In this document: piece after piece, positions 25,258 through 33,333 of the stretch | Position numbering within the stretch: position 1 is the stretch's first letter | How the letters are laid out: each line of letters opens with the position of its first letter | Origin: Planctomycetota bacterium | GTDB taxonomy: Bacteria; Planctomycetota; UBA1135; UBA2386 | DNA: 64,000 bases | Assembly: GCA_947444055.1 (NCBI GenBank) | Contig: CANEYR010000015.1 | Coordinates: forward strand, 1-64,000 | Direction of reading: 5' to 3' | The notes under the pieces: generated by a model | The model's database searches: none | What the model was told of the DNA's origin: nothing | Seen by the model: only the letters and a program-made list of their open reading frames with translations | Translations under genes and position numbers: made by a program

Positions 25258-26054
25258 GGTTGGCTCTCCAGGGGTCGGAACGGCAACAGCCCGTCCGCAC
25301 GCTGGGCAATCCGCTGGTGCGCCGCGCTCAACGGCAAGCCGCTGACCTCCCGCTGCACGTCAGTCCAGACCGCGGCCCATCGTTCCGCGGCACGCTGGTA
25401 GTGCTGCAGTCGCTCCTCGTTGGTGCGCATCAGCACGCGGCGCTCGCGATCGAGAGCTTCCTCAAGCGCGTCTCGTCCTTGCGGGATCGCGAGCAAGGCG
25501 GGCCGCTCGGCGGTAGCAGCCTGCAACAACTGCGGGTGAAGCTTGGCCAGTTCGAGCAGGTCGCGAGCGCTGCGTGAGAACCGCAACTGATCCGCCGGAT
25601 CGTGCATCAACCGCGCCAGGTCCCCAACCACCGCATAGTCCTTCTCTCGATTGGTCAGCTTGATCGCCGCCAACGGCACTACATCGACGACGTCATTCTG
25701 CGAACGTTCGGCCGCCAGCCACATCGCTGCGAGCTGCGCTGCCCCAATGCGCGGTGGGCGCGACACGAAGTCCGTGCGAAGGCGCATGCCGCCCTGCGCG
25801 AACTCGAAGTGCGAACTCCATCCTCCTTGCAGCCAACGCACGTCCAGCGGTGCGCCGAAGCGGTAGCGCGCGCCCTTGCTTTCGAGCACGTGGACGACGT
25901 GGTCGAGCGCCGCCTGTTGTTCGCGCAAGAGCCAGTCCCCGTCCTTGCTCATGACCGCGAGCCGATGCACGACCACCGCTTGTCCCGAGCTCAGCAAGAC
26001 GCGCAACCCGTCGCGGTTGAACTCGTGGGTCAGATCGAGATACGGGTTGTGCAT
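25254..26054 (-). CDS. Unknown protein, nucleotidyltransferase-like N-terminal half
   Basis: A 266-aa protein. The middle section GARYRFGAPLDVRWLQGGWSSHFEF... with LRTDFVSRPPRI and NREKDYAVVGDLARLM resembles the layout of minimal nucleotidyltransferase or AbiEii-type proteins (a G-rich strand, acidic strand, then K/R-DY helix), but the GS motif is not clear, so this is tentative. It lies between the radical SAM gene (33-nt gap) and the coupled 62-aa gene. A pair of this size order could be a toxin-antitoxin-like unit, yet the housekeeping neighbours argue equally for an ordinary accessory function. Confidence 0.55.
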   Translation of the reverse strand: MHNPYLDLTHEFNRDGLRVLLSSGQAVVVHRLAVMSKDGDWLLREQQAALDHVVHVLESKGARYRFGAPLDVRWLQGGWSSHFEFAQGGMRLRTDFVSRPPRIGAAQLAAMWLAAERSQNDVVDVVPLAAIKLTNREKDYAVVGDLARLMHDPADQLRFSRSARDLLELAKLHPQLLQAATAERPALLAIPQGRDALEEALDRERRVLMRTNEERLQHYQRAAERWAAVWTDVQREVSGLPLSAAHQRIAQRADGLLPFRPLESQP

Positions 26055-26087
26055 TCCATTCTCATCCTACCAACCAACCTCGAACCG

Positions 26088-27374
26088 TCAGGACGTGAGA
26101 TTTCGCGCCGCGGCCATCTGCTGCGCCGTCGCTTCTTGCTGCTCCCACTGCCCATAAAGCTGCCCCTTCGACGCCAATTGGCGCAATCGCCGCCGCACGT
26201 CGTCAGTGAGCGCGCCCGGCGGCGCCTTGCGGAATGGCGTTCCCGGCAGCGGCAGGAAGGTGTGGCCGTGCACCTTGCCACCGCGCGCGACCAGACGATC
26301 CATCAGCTGCAACGTGGCATCGACATCGCTTGGCTCCTCACTGGGCAGCCCAAGCAAGAAGTCGACGTGCGGCACGAAGCCGTGTTCGACGCACAACGCC
26401 ACCGCGCGTTCGATGCAGGCACTGTCGTGACCACGCGCACTGGCTGCCAGCACACGATCGCTGCCCGATTGCCCGCCGACGATGAGCGCGCGATTGCTGA
26501 CCCACTTGCGCAAGAGCCGCAGGCTCGCGTCGGTGATGTGTTCGGGCCGCACTTCACTCGGGAACGTGCCAAACCACAGATTGCGCGTGGGCCCGATCTC
26601 TTCGCGCACACCGGCCAGCAGCGCTTCGACCGCCGCAAGATCGGGCTCCGGTGCAAAGGTGCCGTAGCTCAGCGACGTCGGCGTCAGGAAGCGGAAGTCG
26701 CGGAAGCCGCGGCCGACGAGATAGCGCGCCCAGTGCCGAACGTTGGCGACACTGCGATGACGGAAGTTGGCGCCGGCGAAGTACGGCGTCTGGCAGAACC
26801 GACAGGCATAGATGCAGCCGCGCGTGATCTCGATGGGCCCGAAGCGATCGTGGCCCGGCCCGAACGGCGGGAACTCATCGAGGGCGATGCGCTCGGCGCG
26901 GCCGTTCTTGCGCAGCGACGGCCCGTCGAGGAACGCGATGCCCGGCACCGTGCGCAGGTCGCCGCCAGCCTGCACGCACAGCACCAGATCGCGCACGAGC
27001 CGTTCGCCTTCGCCGATGGCGGCAAACTGCCAACCTGCCCGCAACGTCGCTTCGGGTTCGGCCGCCGCATGCACACCGCCAACGACGTGAACCACACGCG
27101 GGTCGTCGATCTTGGCTTTGACCGCGTGCAGCTCGGCGCGCATCTGCGGGAAGTCCGGCGAGTAGAACGACCAGCCGACCAGCACTCGCGCGGTCGGCGC
27201 GGCCAGAGCCGTGCGCACCGCCGCGACGACCGCATCGACGCCGTTCGCAAACTCGATCGGCACACTCGCGGTGCGCGCATCGGTCTCGAGCGCGCCAGTC
27301 AGCACGTGGAACGCGAACTTGCCGGTGCGGCGGTAGGCCCAAACGACAGTGAGACCAGCGATGTCAGCAGCCAC
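26088..27374 (-). CDS. B12-binding domain / radical SAM protein
   Basis: A 428-aa protein. Residues 1-130 are a cobalamin-binding-type Rossmann domain (ARVLVGWSFYSPDF, VVHVVGGVHAAAEPEATL, AIGEGERLVRDL). The radical SAM core follows with the 4Fe-4S motif in ITRGCIYACRFCQTPYFAG (CxxxCxxC), VGGQSGSDRVLAASARGH and VDFLLGLPSEEP. The family (TIGR04013-like, MJ1487 type) has no established substrate. Its start overlaps the preceding fau-like gene by 11 nt, so they are co-transcribed. Confidence 0.85.
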   Translation of the reverse strand: MAADIAGLTVVWAYRRTGKFAFHVLTGALETDARTASVPIEFANGVDAVVAAVRTALAAPTARVLVGWSFYSPDFPQMRAELHAVKAKIDDPRVVHVVGGVHAAAEPEATLRAGWQFAAIGEGERLVRDLVLCVQAGGDLRTVPGIAFLDGPSLRKNGRAERIALDEFPPFGPGHDRFGPIEITRGCIYACRFCQTPYFAGANFRHRSVANVRHWARYLVGRGFRDFRFLTPTSLSYGTFAPEPDLAAVEALLAGVREEIGPTRNLWFGTFPSEVRPEHITDASLRLLRKWVSNRALIVGGQSGSDRVLAASARGHDSACIERAVALCVEHGFVPHVDFLLGLPSEEPSDVDATLQLMDRLVARGGKVHGHTFLPLPGTPFRKAPPGALTDDVRRRLRQLASKGQLYGQWEQQEATAQQMAAARNLTS

Positions 27375-27963
27375 GAATCCCGTCCTCGGTGATCACGGCA
27401 TCGAGCTGCCGATCGTGCCCTTCGGCCGGCACGTTGGGCACTTCTTGGCAGGCGAACGCGATGCCGACCACGAACGGGCGCGAGCCCCCGTCGCGCGACG
27501 CCGCCACGTCCAATTCCCCGAGCGCCCGGTCGTAGTAGCCCTTGCCCCAACCGAGCCGCTGGCCGCGCGCATCGAAGGCGAGCAACGGCGCCATCACCAG
27601 CGTTGGCACCACGACTAGGGCATCGGGCCGCGGCTCCTTGGTCGAGAAGGCTGCCGACACCAGATCGTCGTCCGTCATCCAGCGGCGGAACAACATAGCC
27701 TCGCCGACAAACGCGGGCAGGCACAGCTGCGCACCCACCTTCGACAGCTCCCGCGCCAGGGGCCGTGGGTCGGCTTCGCTGCGCATCGGCCAATACATCG
27801 CGACCATGGCCCCGGCCGCGCGTTCGCGCAGAGCTGCGAACCCGTGCTGGGCGATGCGCAGCGACCAGTCCGCGCGGTCGCTGACCGCGAGCGCATCGCG
27901 ACGCCGCCGAACCTCCGTTCGCAGCTCCTGCTTGGTGGCGCCTAAGCCTTGGGATGCGGCCAT
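27364..27963 (-). CDS. fau: 5-formyltetrahydrofolate cyclo-ligase
   Basis: A 199-aa protein: KQELRTEVRRRRDAL N-terminal helix (substrate/ATP contacts), VAMYWPMRSEADPRPLARELSKVGAQLCLPAF, VVVPTLVMAPLLAFDARGQRLGWGKGYYDR (the conserved PxLAFDxxGxRLGxGxGxYDR signature) and the C-terminal HDRQLDAVITEDGI. It converts 5-formyl-THF to 5,10-methenyl-THF with ATP. ATG 27963 was chosen over the longer frame because the family starts shortly before KQELR. Downstream it overlaps the radical SAM gene. Confidence 0.92.
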   Translation of the reverse strand: MAASQGLGATKQELRTEVRRRRDALAVSDRADWSLRIAQHGFAALRERAAGAMVAMYWPMRSEADPRPLARELSKVGAQLCLPAFVGEAMLFRRWMTDDDLVSAAFSTKEPRPDALVVVPTLVMAPLLAFDARGQRLGWGKGYYDRALGELDVAASRDGGSRPFVVGIAFACQEVPNVPAEGHDRQLDAVITEDGIRGC

Positions 27964-27988
27964 GGAATCACGCACTCTAGACGCGAGG

Positions 27989-29635
27989 TCAATCGGCCGC
28001 GATCTCGGCGACCTTGCCAGCCTCCACATGCCAACGCCGCGTCAGCCGCACGGTGTCGAGCATGCGGCGATCGTGCGTGACCAGCAGCAGCGTGCCGGTG
28101 AACGACTCCAAGGCGAGTTCGAGCTGCTCGATCGCTTCGAGGTCGAGGTGGTTCGTCGGCTCGTCGAGCACCAGCAGGTTGACGCCGCGCGCTTGCAGCA
28201 ACGCCATCGCCACGCGCGTGCGTTCGCCCGGTGACAACGACACCGCCGACCGCGCCAGGAACGCCGTGCCGAGGCCAAATTTCGCCAGCAGCGTGCGCAC
28301 GTCGGCGGTGTTCCAATCGGGCAGGCACTGGCCGAACACTTCGAGCACCGGGGCCTCGGCGACGAACGCGAACCGGGCTTGATCGATCTCGCCGACCACC
28401 ACGCCCGCGCCAAGCCCGGCCGTTCCAGCCGTGGGCACCAACCGCCCCAGAACGAGCGCCAACAACGTGCTCTTGCCGCCGCCGTTTGGGCCGGTGATGG
28501 CGATGCGATCCCGCACTTGCAGTTGCAGATCGACCGGGCCGAGCCGGAACGCGCCACGCTGCACTTCGGCTGCCCGCAGCGCGGCGACCAGATCACCCGG
28601 CCGCGCTGCTGCCGCAATGGAGAACTGCAACCGCCATTCCTTGCGCGGCGCCTCGACGGCGTCGAGCCGTTCGATCATGCGCTCGGTCTGTCGCACCTTG
28701 GACGCTTGCTGTTCCGACGTCTCGCTGCGATAGGCGCGGCCGATCTTGTCGTTGTCGCGCGCCTTGCGCCGCGCATTCTTGACGCCCTTCGCCATCCACG
28801 CGCGCTGCCGTCGCGCCCTGGCCTCGAGTTCGGAACGCCGCGTCGAAAACGTGTCGTAGGCCTCCGCGGCGTGCCGTCGCGCCACGGACCGCTCTTCGAG
28901 GTAGGCGGCGTAGCCACCGCCGTAGGTCGTCACGCGCAGCAGGCTGCGATCGATCTCCACCACCTTGGTGACGGTGCGCGTCAAGAACTCGCGGTCGTGG
29001 CTGACCAGCACAGTCGGGGCCTGCAGCTCCTGCACGAACGTTTCCAAGTGGTCGAGGCCATCGACGTCGAGGTCGTTGGTCGGCTCGTCGAGCAGCCAAG
29101 CGTCGTAGCGCGACAGCAGCAGCGCGGCGAGGCCGACCCGAGCCGCCTGGCCACCCGACAGCGCGGTGGTCGGCAAGTCGAGGTCCACGGTGAGGCCGAG
29201 TTCGGCGAACACCGCCGCCGTGCGTTCCTCAAGATCGGCGCCGCCAAGGCCGAGCCAGCGGTCGAGTGCGGCTGCGTACCGATCGTCGGCACCGGCGACG
29301 CTGTCGCTGAGTTCTTGCGTCGTATCCTGCAACTGCGCGTCGGCGGCGGCGACGCCGGTGCGCCGTGCCAGGAGGCCGCGAACGGTCTCCCCGGGCAGCC
29401 GCTCGGGCTCCTGCGCGAGGTAGCCGAGGCTGCCATTGGGCGGCGACGTGGTCACGGTGCCGGCGTCGGGCGCACGCAGGCCAGCGAGCATGCGCAGCAG
29501 GGTCGACTTGCCGGAGCCGTTGGGACCAACGAGGCCGACGACGTCCCCTGGAGCGACGACGAGATCGAGGCCCGTGAACAGTTCGCGGCTGCCAAAGGAC
29601 GCCGCCAGGCCGCGCGCATGCAAGGTGACGGTCAA
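27989..29635 (-). CDS. ABC-F family ATPase (ribosome-associated, two ABC domains)
   Basis: About 548 aa, two ABC cassettes and no membrane segment. Cassette 1: Walker A GPNGSGKST, signature LSGGQAARVGLA, Walker B DAWLLDEPTNDLD, H-loop VSHDREFL. The charged inter-domain linker is at about residues 220-330 (YAAYLEERSVARRHAAEAYD, WMAKGVKNARRKARDNDK). Cassette 2: GPNGGGKST, LSPGERTRVAMALL, LLVLDEPTNHLD, VTHDRRML. ABC-F proteins act on the ribosome in translation control or antibiotic protection; the subtype is unclear. No ATG fits: TTG 29635 or GTG 29680 are the candidate starts, TTG 29635 giving the shorter family-like N-terminus. It heads the minus-strand operon with fau. Confidence 0.9.
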   Translation of the reverse strand: MTVTLHARGLAASFGSRELFTGLDLVVAPGDVVGLVGPNGSGKSTLLRMLAGLRAPDAGTVTTSPPNGSLGYLAQEPERLPGETVRGLLARRTGVAAADAQLQDTTQELSDSVAGADDRYAAALDRWLGLGGADLEERTAAVFAELGLTVDLDLPTTALSGGQAARVGLAALLLSRYDAWLLDEPTNDLDVDGLDHLETFVQELQAPTVLVSHDREFLTRTVTKVVEIDRSLLRVTTYGGGYAAYLEERSVARRHAAEAYDTFSTRRSELEARARRQRAWMAKGVKNARRKARDNDKIGRAYRSETSEQQASKVRQTERMIERLDAVEAPRKEWRLQFSIAAAARPGDLVAALRAAEVQRGAFRLGPVDLQLQVRDRIAITGPNGGGKSTLLALVLGRLVPTAGTAGLGAGVVVGEIDQARFAFVAEAPVLEVFGQCLPDWNTADVRTLLAKFGLGTAFLARSAVSLSPGERTRVAMALLQARGVNLLVLDEPTNHLDLEAIEQLELALESFTGTLLLVTHDRRMLDTVRLTRRWHVEAGKVAEIAAD

Positions 29636-29718
29636 GGTCCGGCGCAGTGTGGCACAGCGTCGCTGGCGAGACCACCGCACCCTGGGTGATGATGGGGCCG
29701 CCCACAGGACCTCCGAAC

Positions 29719-30201
29719 ATGATCAAGAACCTGCTCCTCCTCGCCCCGCTCGCCACGCTGTTCGCCTGCGCCTCCACCGCGCCGACGGCTGCCGCCGCCA
29801 CGTCCACGCCGTCGACGATGAACCTCGGTGCGTTCTCCATCAGCCTCACCGTCAAGGATCTCGCCGCGTCGCGGGCGTTCTACCAGAAGCTGGGGTTCGA
29901 ACCGTTCGCCGGCAATGCGGCGCAGAACTGGCAGATCCTGCGCAATGGCGACCACGTGATCGGCCTGTTCCAGGGCCTGTTCGAGAAGAACCTGCTGACC
30001 TTCAATCCCGGCTGGTCGCAGCAGGCGACCGCGGTGACGCCGTTCACCGACGTGCGCGAACTGCAGGCGCGCCTGCTGGGCAGCGGCCTCGTGCTGACGA
30101 CGACGGCCGATGCGGCGTCGACCGGGCCGGCAAGCCTCATCGTCGTCGACCCCGACGGCAACCCGATCCTGATCGACCAGCACGTCGCCAAGCCGAAGTA
30201 G
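29719..30201 (+). CDS. Glyoxalase/VOC-fold lipoprotein
   Basis: A 160-aa protein with a lipoprotein signal (MIKNLLLLAPLATLFAC, lipobox LFAC) and a VOC-type domain: SISLTVKDLAASRAFYQKLGFEPF, WQILRNGDHVIGLFQGLF, and the C-terminal VVDPDGNPILIDQH, which supplies the usual metal or substrate side-chains. Cytoplasmic relatives are dioxygenase/glyoxalase-like; a lipid-anchored version implies a periplasmic binding or detoxifying role. ATG 29719 was chosen because it begins the signal peptide. It is divergent from the ABC-F gene. Confidence 0.8.
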   Translation: MIKNLLLLAPLATLFACASTAPTAAAATSTPSTMNLGAFSISLTVKDLAASRAFYQKLGFEPFAGNAAQNWQILRNGDHVIGLFQGLFEKNLLTFNPGWSQQATAVTPFTDVRELQARLLGSGLVLTTTADAASTGPASLIVVDPDGNPILIDQHVAKPK

Positions 30202-30323
30202 CCGATCGGTGGCGGCGGTCGATCCCACCGGATGTTGCCACCATCCCAAGCAGACCTTTGCCAAGCCAAGGTCGAGCGCGCACACTGCTGCTCCCACACT
30301 CTCATTTGCAGGAGGTTCGGTCC

Positions 30324-31457
30324 TTGTTCGCCCAGCGCATGCGTCAGAAGGAGTCGGAGTTCTACTTCGTCAGTTACCCCGCGGAAGACCTGCTTCGCAA
30401 GGTGAGGTTCGTCACGCGGTTCTATGGTGAACGCGGCGAATCGATCGGCGGCGAAGCCCCGAAGGGCAAAGCCAAGGAGCCCGACGAAGTCGAGCGCTAC
30501 GTGCAAGCGATCGAGAAGAACAGCAAGTCGTTCCAGCGCGACCTCAACCGCAGAAAGATCCGCCAGATCAAAGACTTCTACCGCAACGAGTCACGCCAAC
30601 CGGTGATCCCGGGCGCGGTGTTGTTGTTCTCGCCGGAGAAGCTCGACTTCCAACCGCTGAAGGGCATGGAACGCGCGGGCAACCTGGTCGAGCCGCGCAG
30701 CGACTTCTTGATCATCGACGGCCAGCATCGCTTGGCCGGCCTGCACTTCTACTTGCAGGAGAAGGACGCCGACAAGCGAGTCGACGTGCCAGTCGTGATC
30801 TTCGACGGCAAGACCGCGGACTTCGCGACCGAGATGTTCGTCGTCATCAACAGCACCCACACGCGCATCAACAAGTCGCACCTGATCGACCTGTACGAGC
30901 GCATCGAATGGGGCACCGACCCCGAGAAGAAGTTCGCGGCGACGTTGGTGCGCGCGTGCTACGAAGAGGACGACAGTCCCCTGCAGTACCACATCAACAT
31001 GCTGGGCGGCCGTTCGCACCAGGAGATGTGGATGAACCAAGCCCAGATCTTCGGCGAGATGCTGCGCCTGATCGGCCGCAAGGACGCGCAGCACCGCTTC
31101 AAGGATGGGCGTGGCTGGAGCAAGGAACGCGGCTACGGCCTGATTCGCGACACGCTGAAGGCGCTGCGCACGACGTTTGGCGCCGCCTGGGGCGACAACA
31201 AGAACTACATGGTGACGCGCGATGTCACCATCGAAGCGATGCTGCGGTTGGCTGGCGACGTCGCCGCGCGCATGGATGCCACGGTGATGCCGGGGGCGGA
31301 TCTGGTGCGCCTGCTCGAAGCGCGCTTCAAGCCGATCGCTGGCATGGCCCCCGAGTTCCGGCGCGAAGGGTTCTACGAACGCTTCCCGGCGCGCGGTCAG
31401 CTCGAGCGCATCGACATCATCAGGAAGCGCATGGCCCGCCAGGCGCAGTTCGAGTAG
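30324..31457 (+). CDS. DGQHR-domain (DndB-like) protein
   Basis: A 377-aa protein with the family motif FLIIDGQHRLAGLHFY, followed by FVVINSTHTRINKSHLIDLYER, both typical of DGQHR/DndB proteins. The N-terminal part has RMRQKESEFYFVSYPAEDLL. DndB represses or modulates DNA phosphorothioation genes, but no dndA/C/D/E genes are nearby, so this is an orphan. GGAGG at 30311-30315 sits 8 nt before TTG 30324, which makes the TTG the best start; ATG 30339 is the alternative. It is convergent with nth. Confidence 0.82.
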   Translation: MFAQRMRQKESEFYFVSYPAEDLLRKVRFVTRFYGERGESIGGEAPKGKAKEPDEVERYVQAIEKNSKSFQRDLNRRKIRQIKDFYRNESRQPVIPGAVLLFSPEKLDFQPLKGMERAGNLVEPRSDFLIIDGQHRLAGLHFYLQEKDADKRVDVPVVIFDGKTADFATEMFVVINSTHTRINKSHLIDLYERIEWGTDPEKKFAATLVRACYEEDDSPLQYHINMLGGRSHQEMWMNQAQIFGEMLRLIGRKDAQHRFKDGRGWSKERGYGLIRDTLKALRTTFGAAWGDNKNYMVTRDVTIEAMLRLAGDVAARMDATVMPGADLVRLLEARFKPIAGMAPEFRREGFYERFPARGQLERIDIIRKRMARQAQFE

Positions 31458-31473
31458 CGCCGAAGCGACGGCC

Positions 31474-32229
31474 TCACTCGCCGCCGACGCCGTCCGCACC
31501 TTCCGTCGGCAGCAAGGCGAGGCGCAGATGCTCCGCGCGGTCTTGCCAGGTGCCCTGAACTTGCCCAGTGTGTGACGGACAGATCTCGAACAGCGGACAG
31601 TCCTCGCACTTCGGGCCCTTGGCGAGACAGACATAACGGCCAAGAAGCAGCAGCCGGTGGCCGATGTCGATCCACTGCTCGCGCGGGAACTTGGCACTGA
31701 GATCGTGCTCGACCTTCTCCGCGGTGGTTGCCGTGGTCAGTCCAAGGCGCTGGCTCGTTCGCGTCACGTGCGTGTCGACGACGATGCCCGCGGCAATGCG
31801 GTAAGCGACGCCGAGCACAACGTTCGCCGTCTTGCGCGCGACTCCCGGCAGTTGCAGCAGCGCCGGCATGTCGCGCGGCACTTGCCCGGCGTGTTGCTGA
31901 TGCACCGCGAGGCTCGCGCCTTGGATCGCCTTCGCCTTGTTGCGAAAGAAGCCGGTGCGATGCACGACGGCTTCGACGTCAGCTCGCGCCGCCGCGGCGA
32001 GTGCCCCCGGCGTCGGCCACTTGGCGAACAACAACGGCGTCACGGTGTTGACGGTGCGGTCCGTGCTCTGCGCGCTGAGGATGGTCGCGATCAACAGCGT
32101 CCAGGCGTCTTTGTGATCGAGTTCGCAGCGCGGCTGCGGCATCGCCACCGTCAGGCGCTGCTGCACCTCGACAACGTCGGCGGGAGGGCCCGAAGGTTCG
32201 GCAGGGGCGGGCTTCTTGCGGGTCACCAC
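31474..32229 (-). CDS. nth: Endonuclease III (DNA glycosylase/AP lyase)
   Basis: About 251 aa. The helix-hairpin-helix LLQLPGVARKTANVVLGVAY carries the catalytic lysine, GIVVDTHVTRTSQRLGL the catalytic aspartate, and the C-terminal iron-sulfur loop is CLAKGPKCEDCPLFEICP (Cys spacing 6-2-5). It removes oxidised pyrimidines and cleaves the abasic site. An N-terminal extension (TRKKPAPAEPSGPP) is basic and unstructured. The start is uncertain: GTG 32229 or GTG 32226, both after a Pro/Arg-rich stretch; no ATG is suitably placed. It is the last gene of the prfB-purH-yggS operon. Confidence 0.93.
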   Translation of the reverse strand: MVTRKKPAPAEPSGPPADVVEVQQRLTVAMPQPRCELDHKDAWTLLIATILSAQSTDRTVNTVTPLLFAKWPTPGALAAAARADVEAVVHRTGFFRNKAKAIQGASLAVHQQHAGQVPRDMPALLQLPGVARKTANVVLGVAYRIAAGIVVDTHVTRTSQRLGLTTATTAEKVEHDLSAKFPREQWIDIGHRLLLLGRYVCLAKGPKCEDCPLFEICPSHTGQVQGTWQDRAEHLRLALLPTEGADGVGGE

Positions 32230-32263
32230 AGGGCGGGAAGGGTAGGGACCGTGCCGCCTACAC

Positions 32264-32965
32264 TCAACCGCGGGAGCCGAACAGGGCGCTGCCGATGCGG
32301 ACCATCGTCGAGCCAACGGCAATGGCAGGCTCCATGTCACTTGACATGCCCAGACTGAGCACCGGCAGCGGCAACCCCGATCGCATGCGCAGTTCGTTGC
32401 GCAACGCCACCACACGGTGGAACGTCGATGACGCGTCCCCGGCCAGCGGTCCCATCGCCATCAAGCCGATCACCGTGATCGCTGGACAATGCGCCGCGAC
32501 ATGCGCCAACAGCGCTGGCGCCTCGGTCGGTGAACACCCGTGCTTGCTGGCTTCGTCCGTCGCGTGCACTTGCAACAGGACTGGTAGCGACCGCCCACGG
32601 CTGGCGAGTTCTCGCTGCAATTCGTCCGCTAGGCGAACGCGATCGAGGCTGTGTATCAACGCCAGCCCTGGCACGCCCAACAGGTCGCGGACTTTGTTGG
32701 TCTGCAACGTTCCGATCAAGTGCCAACGCAGGCCGGCGAGGTCGCGCAATTCGTGCGCCTTGGCGACCAGATCCTGCACACGGTTTTCGCCAAACGTCGT
32801 CTGGCCCAAGGCGAACGCAGCGCGCACGGCGGCGGCCGGATGGGTCTTGCTGACGGCCAGCAACTCGACGTCCTGCGGGCGTCGGCCACCGAGTTGGCAG
32901 GCTGCCTCGATGCGACCGCGCACCGTCGCGAGGCGACCACCGAGGTCGGCCTCGGCACCGGTCAC
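32264..32965 (-). CDS. yggS: YggS-family pyridoxal-phosphate homeostasis protein
   Basis: A 233-aa single-domain TIM barrel. LLAVSKTHPAAAVRAAF carries the PLP-binding lysine K40; FGENRVQDLVAK, LRWHLIGTLQTNKVRDLL, LLQVHATDEASKHG, IGLMAMGPLAGD and LSLGMSSDMEPAIAVGSTMVRIGSALFG are all classical landmarks. It buffers PLP and affects amino-acid homeostasis. ATG 32965 overlaps the stop of the upstream unknown gene by four bases. Confidence 0.95.
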   Translation of the reverse strand: MTGAEADLGGRLATVRGRIEAACQLGGRRPQDVELLAVSKTHPAAAVRAAFALGQTTFGENRVQDLVAKAHELRDLAGLRWHLIGTLQTNKVRDLLGVPGLALIHSLDRVRLADELQRELASRGRSLPVLLQVHATDEASKHGCSPTEAPALLAHVAAHCPAITVIGLMAMGPLAGDASSTFHRVVALRNELRMRSGLPLPVLSLGMSSDMEPAIAVGSTMVRIGSALFGSRG

Positions 32966-33321
32966 CCTTCACCCCAGTGCGCCGTCAGCGGCCCAGGAAA
33001 CAGCATGCGCCCGCGCCGCAGCACCGCTTCTCGCCCTTCAAACGCAAACCCTGACAGCAGCGAATCCCAGGCTTCGTAGTGATCACAGCGCTGCACCCAA
33101 TCGCGCAGGGCATGGCCGACGCGAACATTGCCAGAATGACGATCGCCGAGATGGCGCGCCAGCTTGCGCATGAACGCGGTCACTTCGATGCGAAACGTCT
33201 CCGACGTCACTTCGTCATCGCGGAAGTGGAAGTCTCGAATCAACTGCTCGCGCATGCCTGCAGCCACTTGCTGCATCGAGGCACCAAGCAGCAAGTCGTC
33301 GACGGCAGCGGTGAGGTTCAT
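32962..33321 (-). CDS. Unknown 119-aa protein in the prfB-nth operon
   Basis: Reads MNLTAAVDDLLLGASMQQVA, with FRDDEVTSETFRIEVTAFMR in the middle and a C-terminal FEGREAVLRRGRMLFPG. No family is recognised. It starts 12 nt after the purH stop and overlaps yggS by ATGA, so it is almost surely a real operon member. Its mostly helical predicted character and lack of signal peptide suggest a cytoplasmic protein. Confidence 0.7.
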   Translation of the reverse strand: MNLTAAVDDLLLGASMQQVAAGMREQLIRDFHFRDDEVTSETFRIEVTAFMRKLARHLGDRHSGNVRVGHALRDWVQRCDHYEAWDSLLSGFAFEGREAVLRRGRMLFPGPLTAHWGEG

Positions 33322-33333
33322 GCGCGATCTGAC

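Noticed and set aside
29890-29915. GGTTCGAACC-type sequence resembling a tRNA T-arm
   Set aside because: It lies within the VOC domain coding sequence (LGFEPF) and no cloverleaf forms around it.
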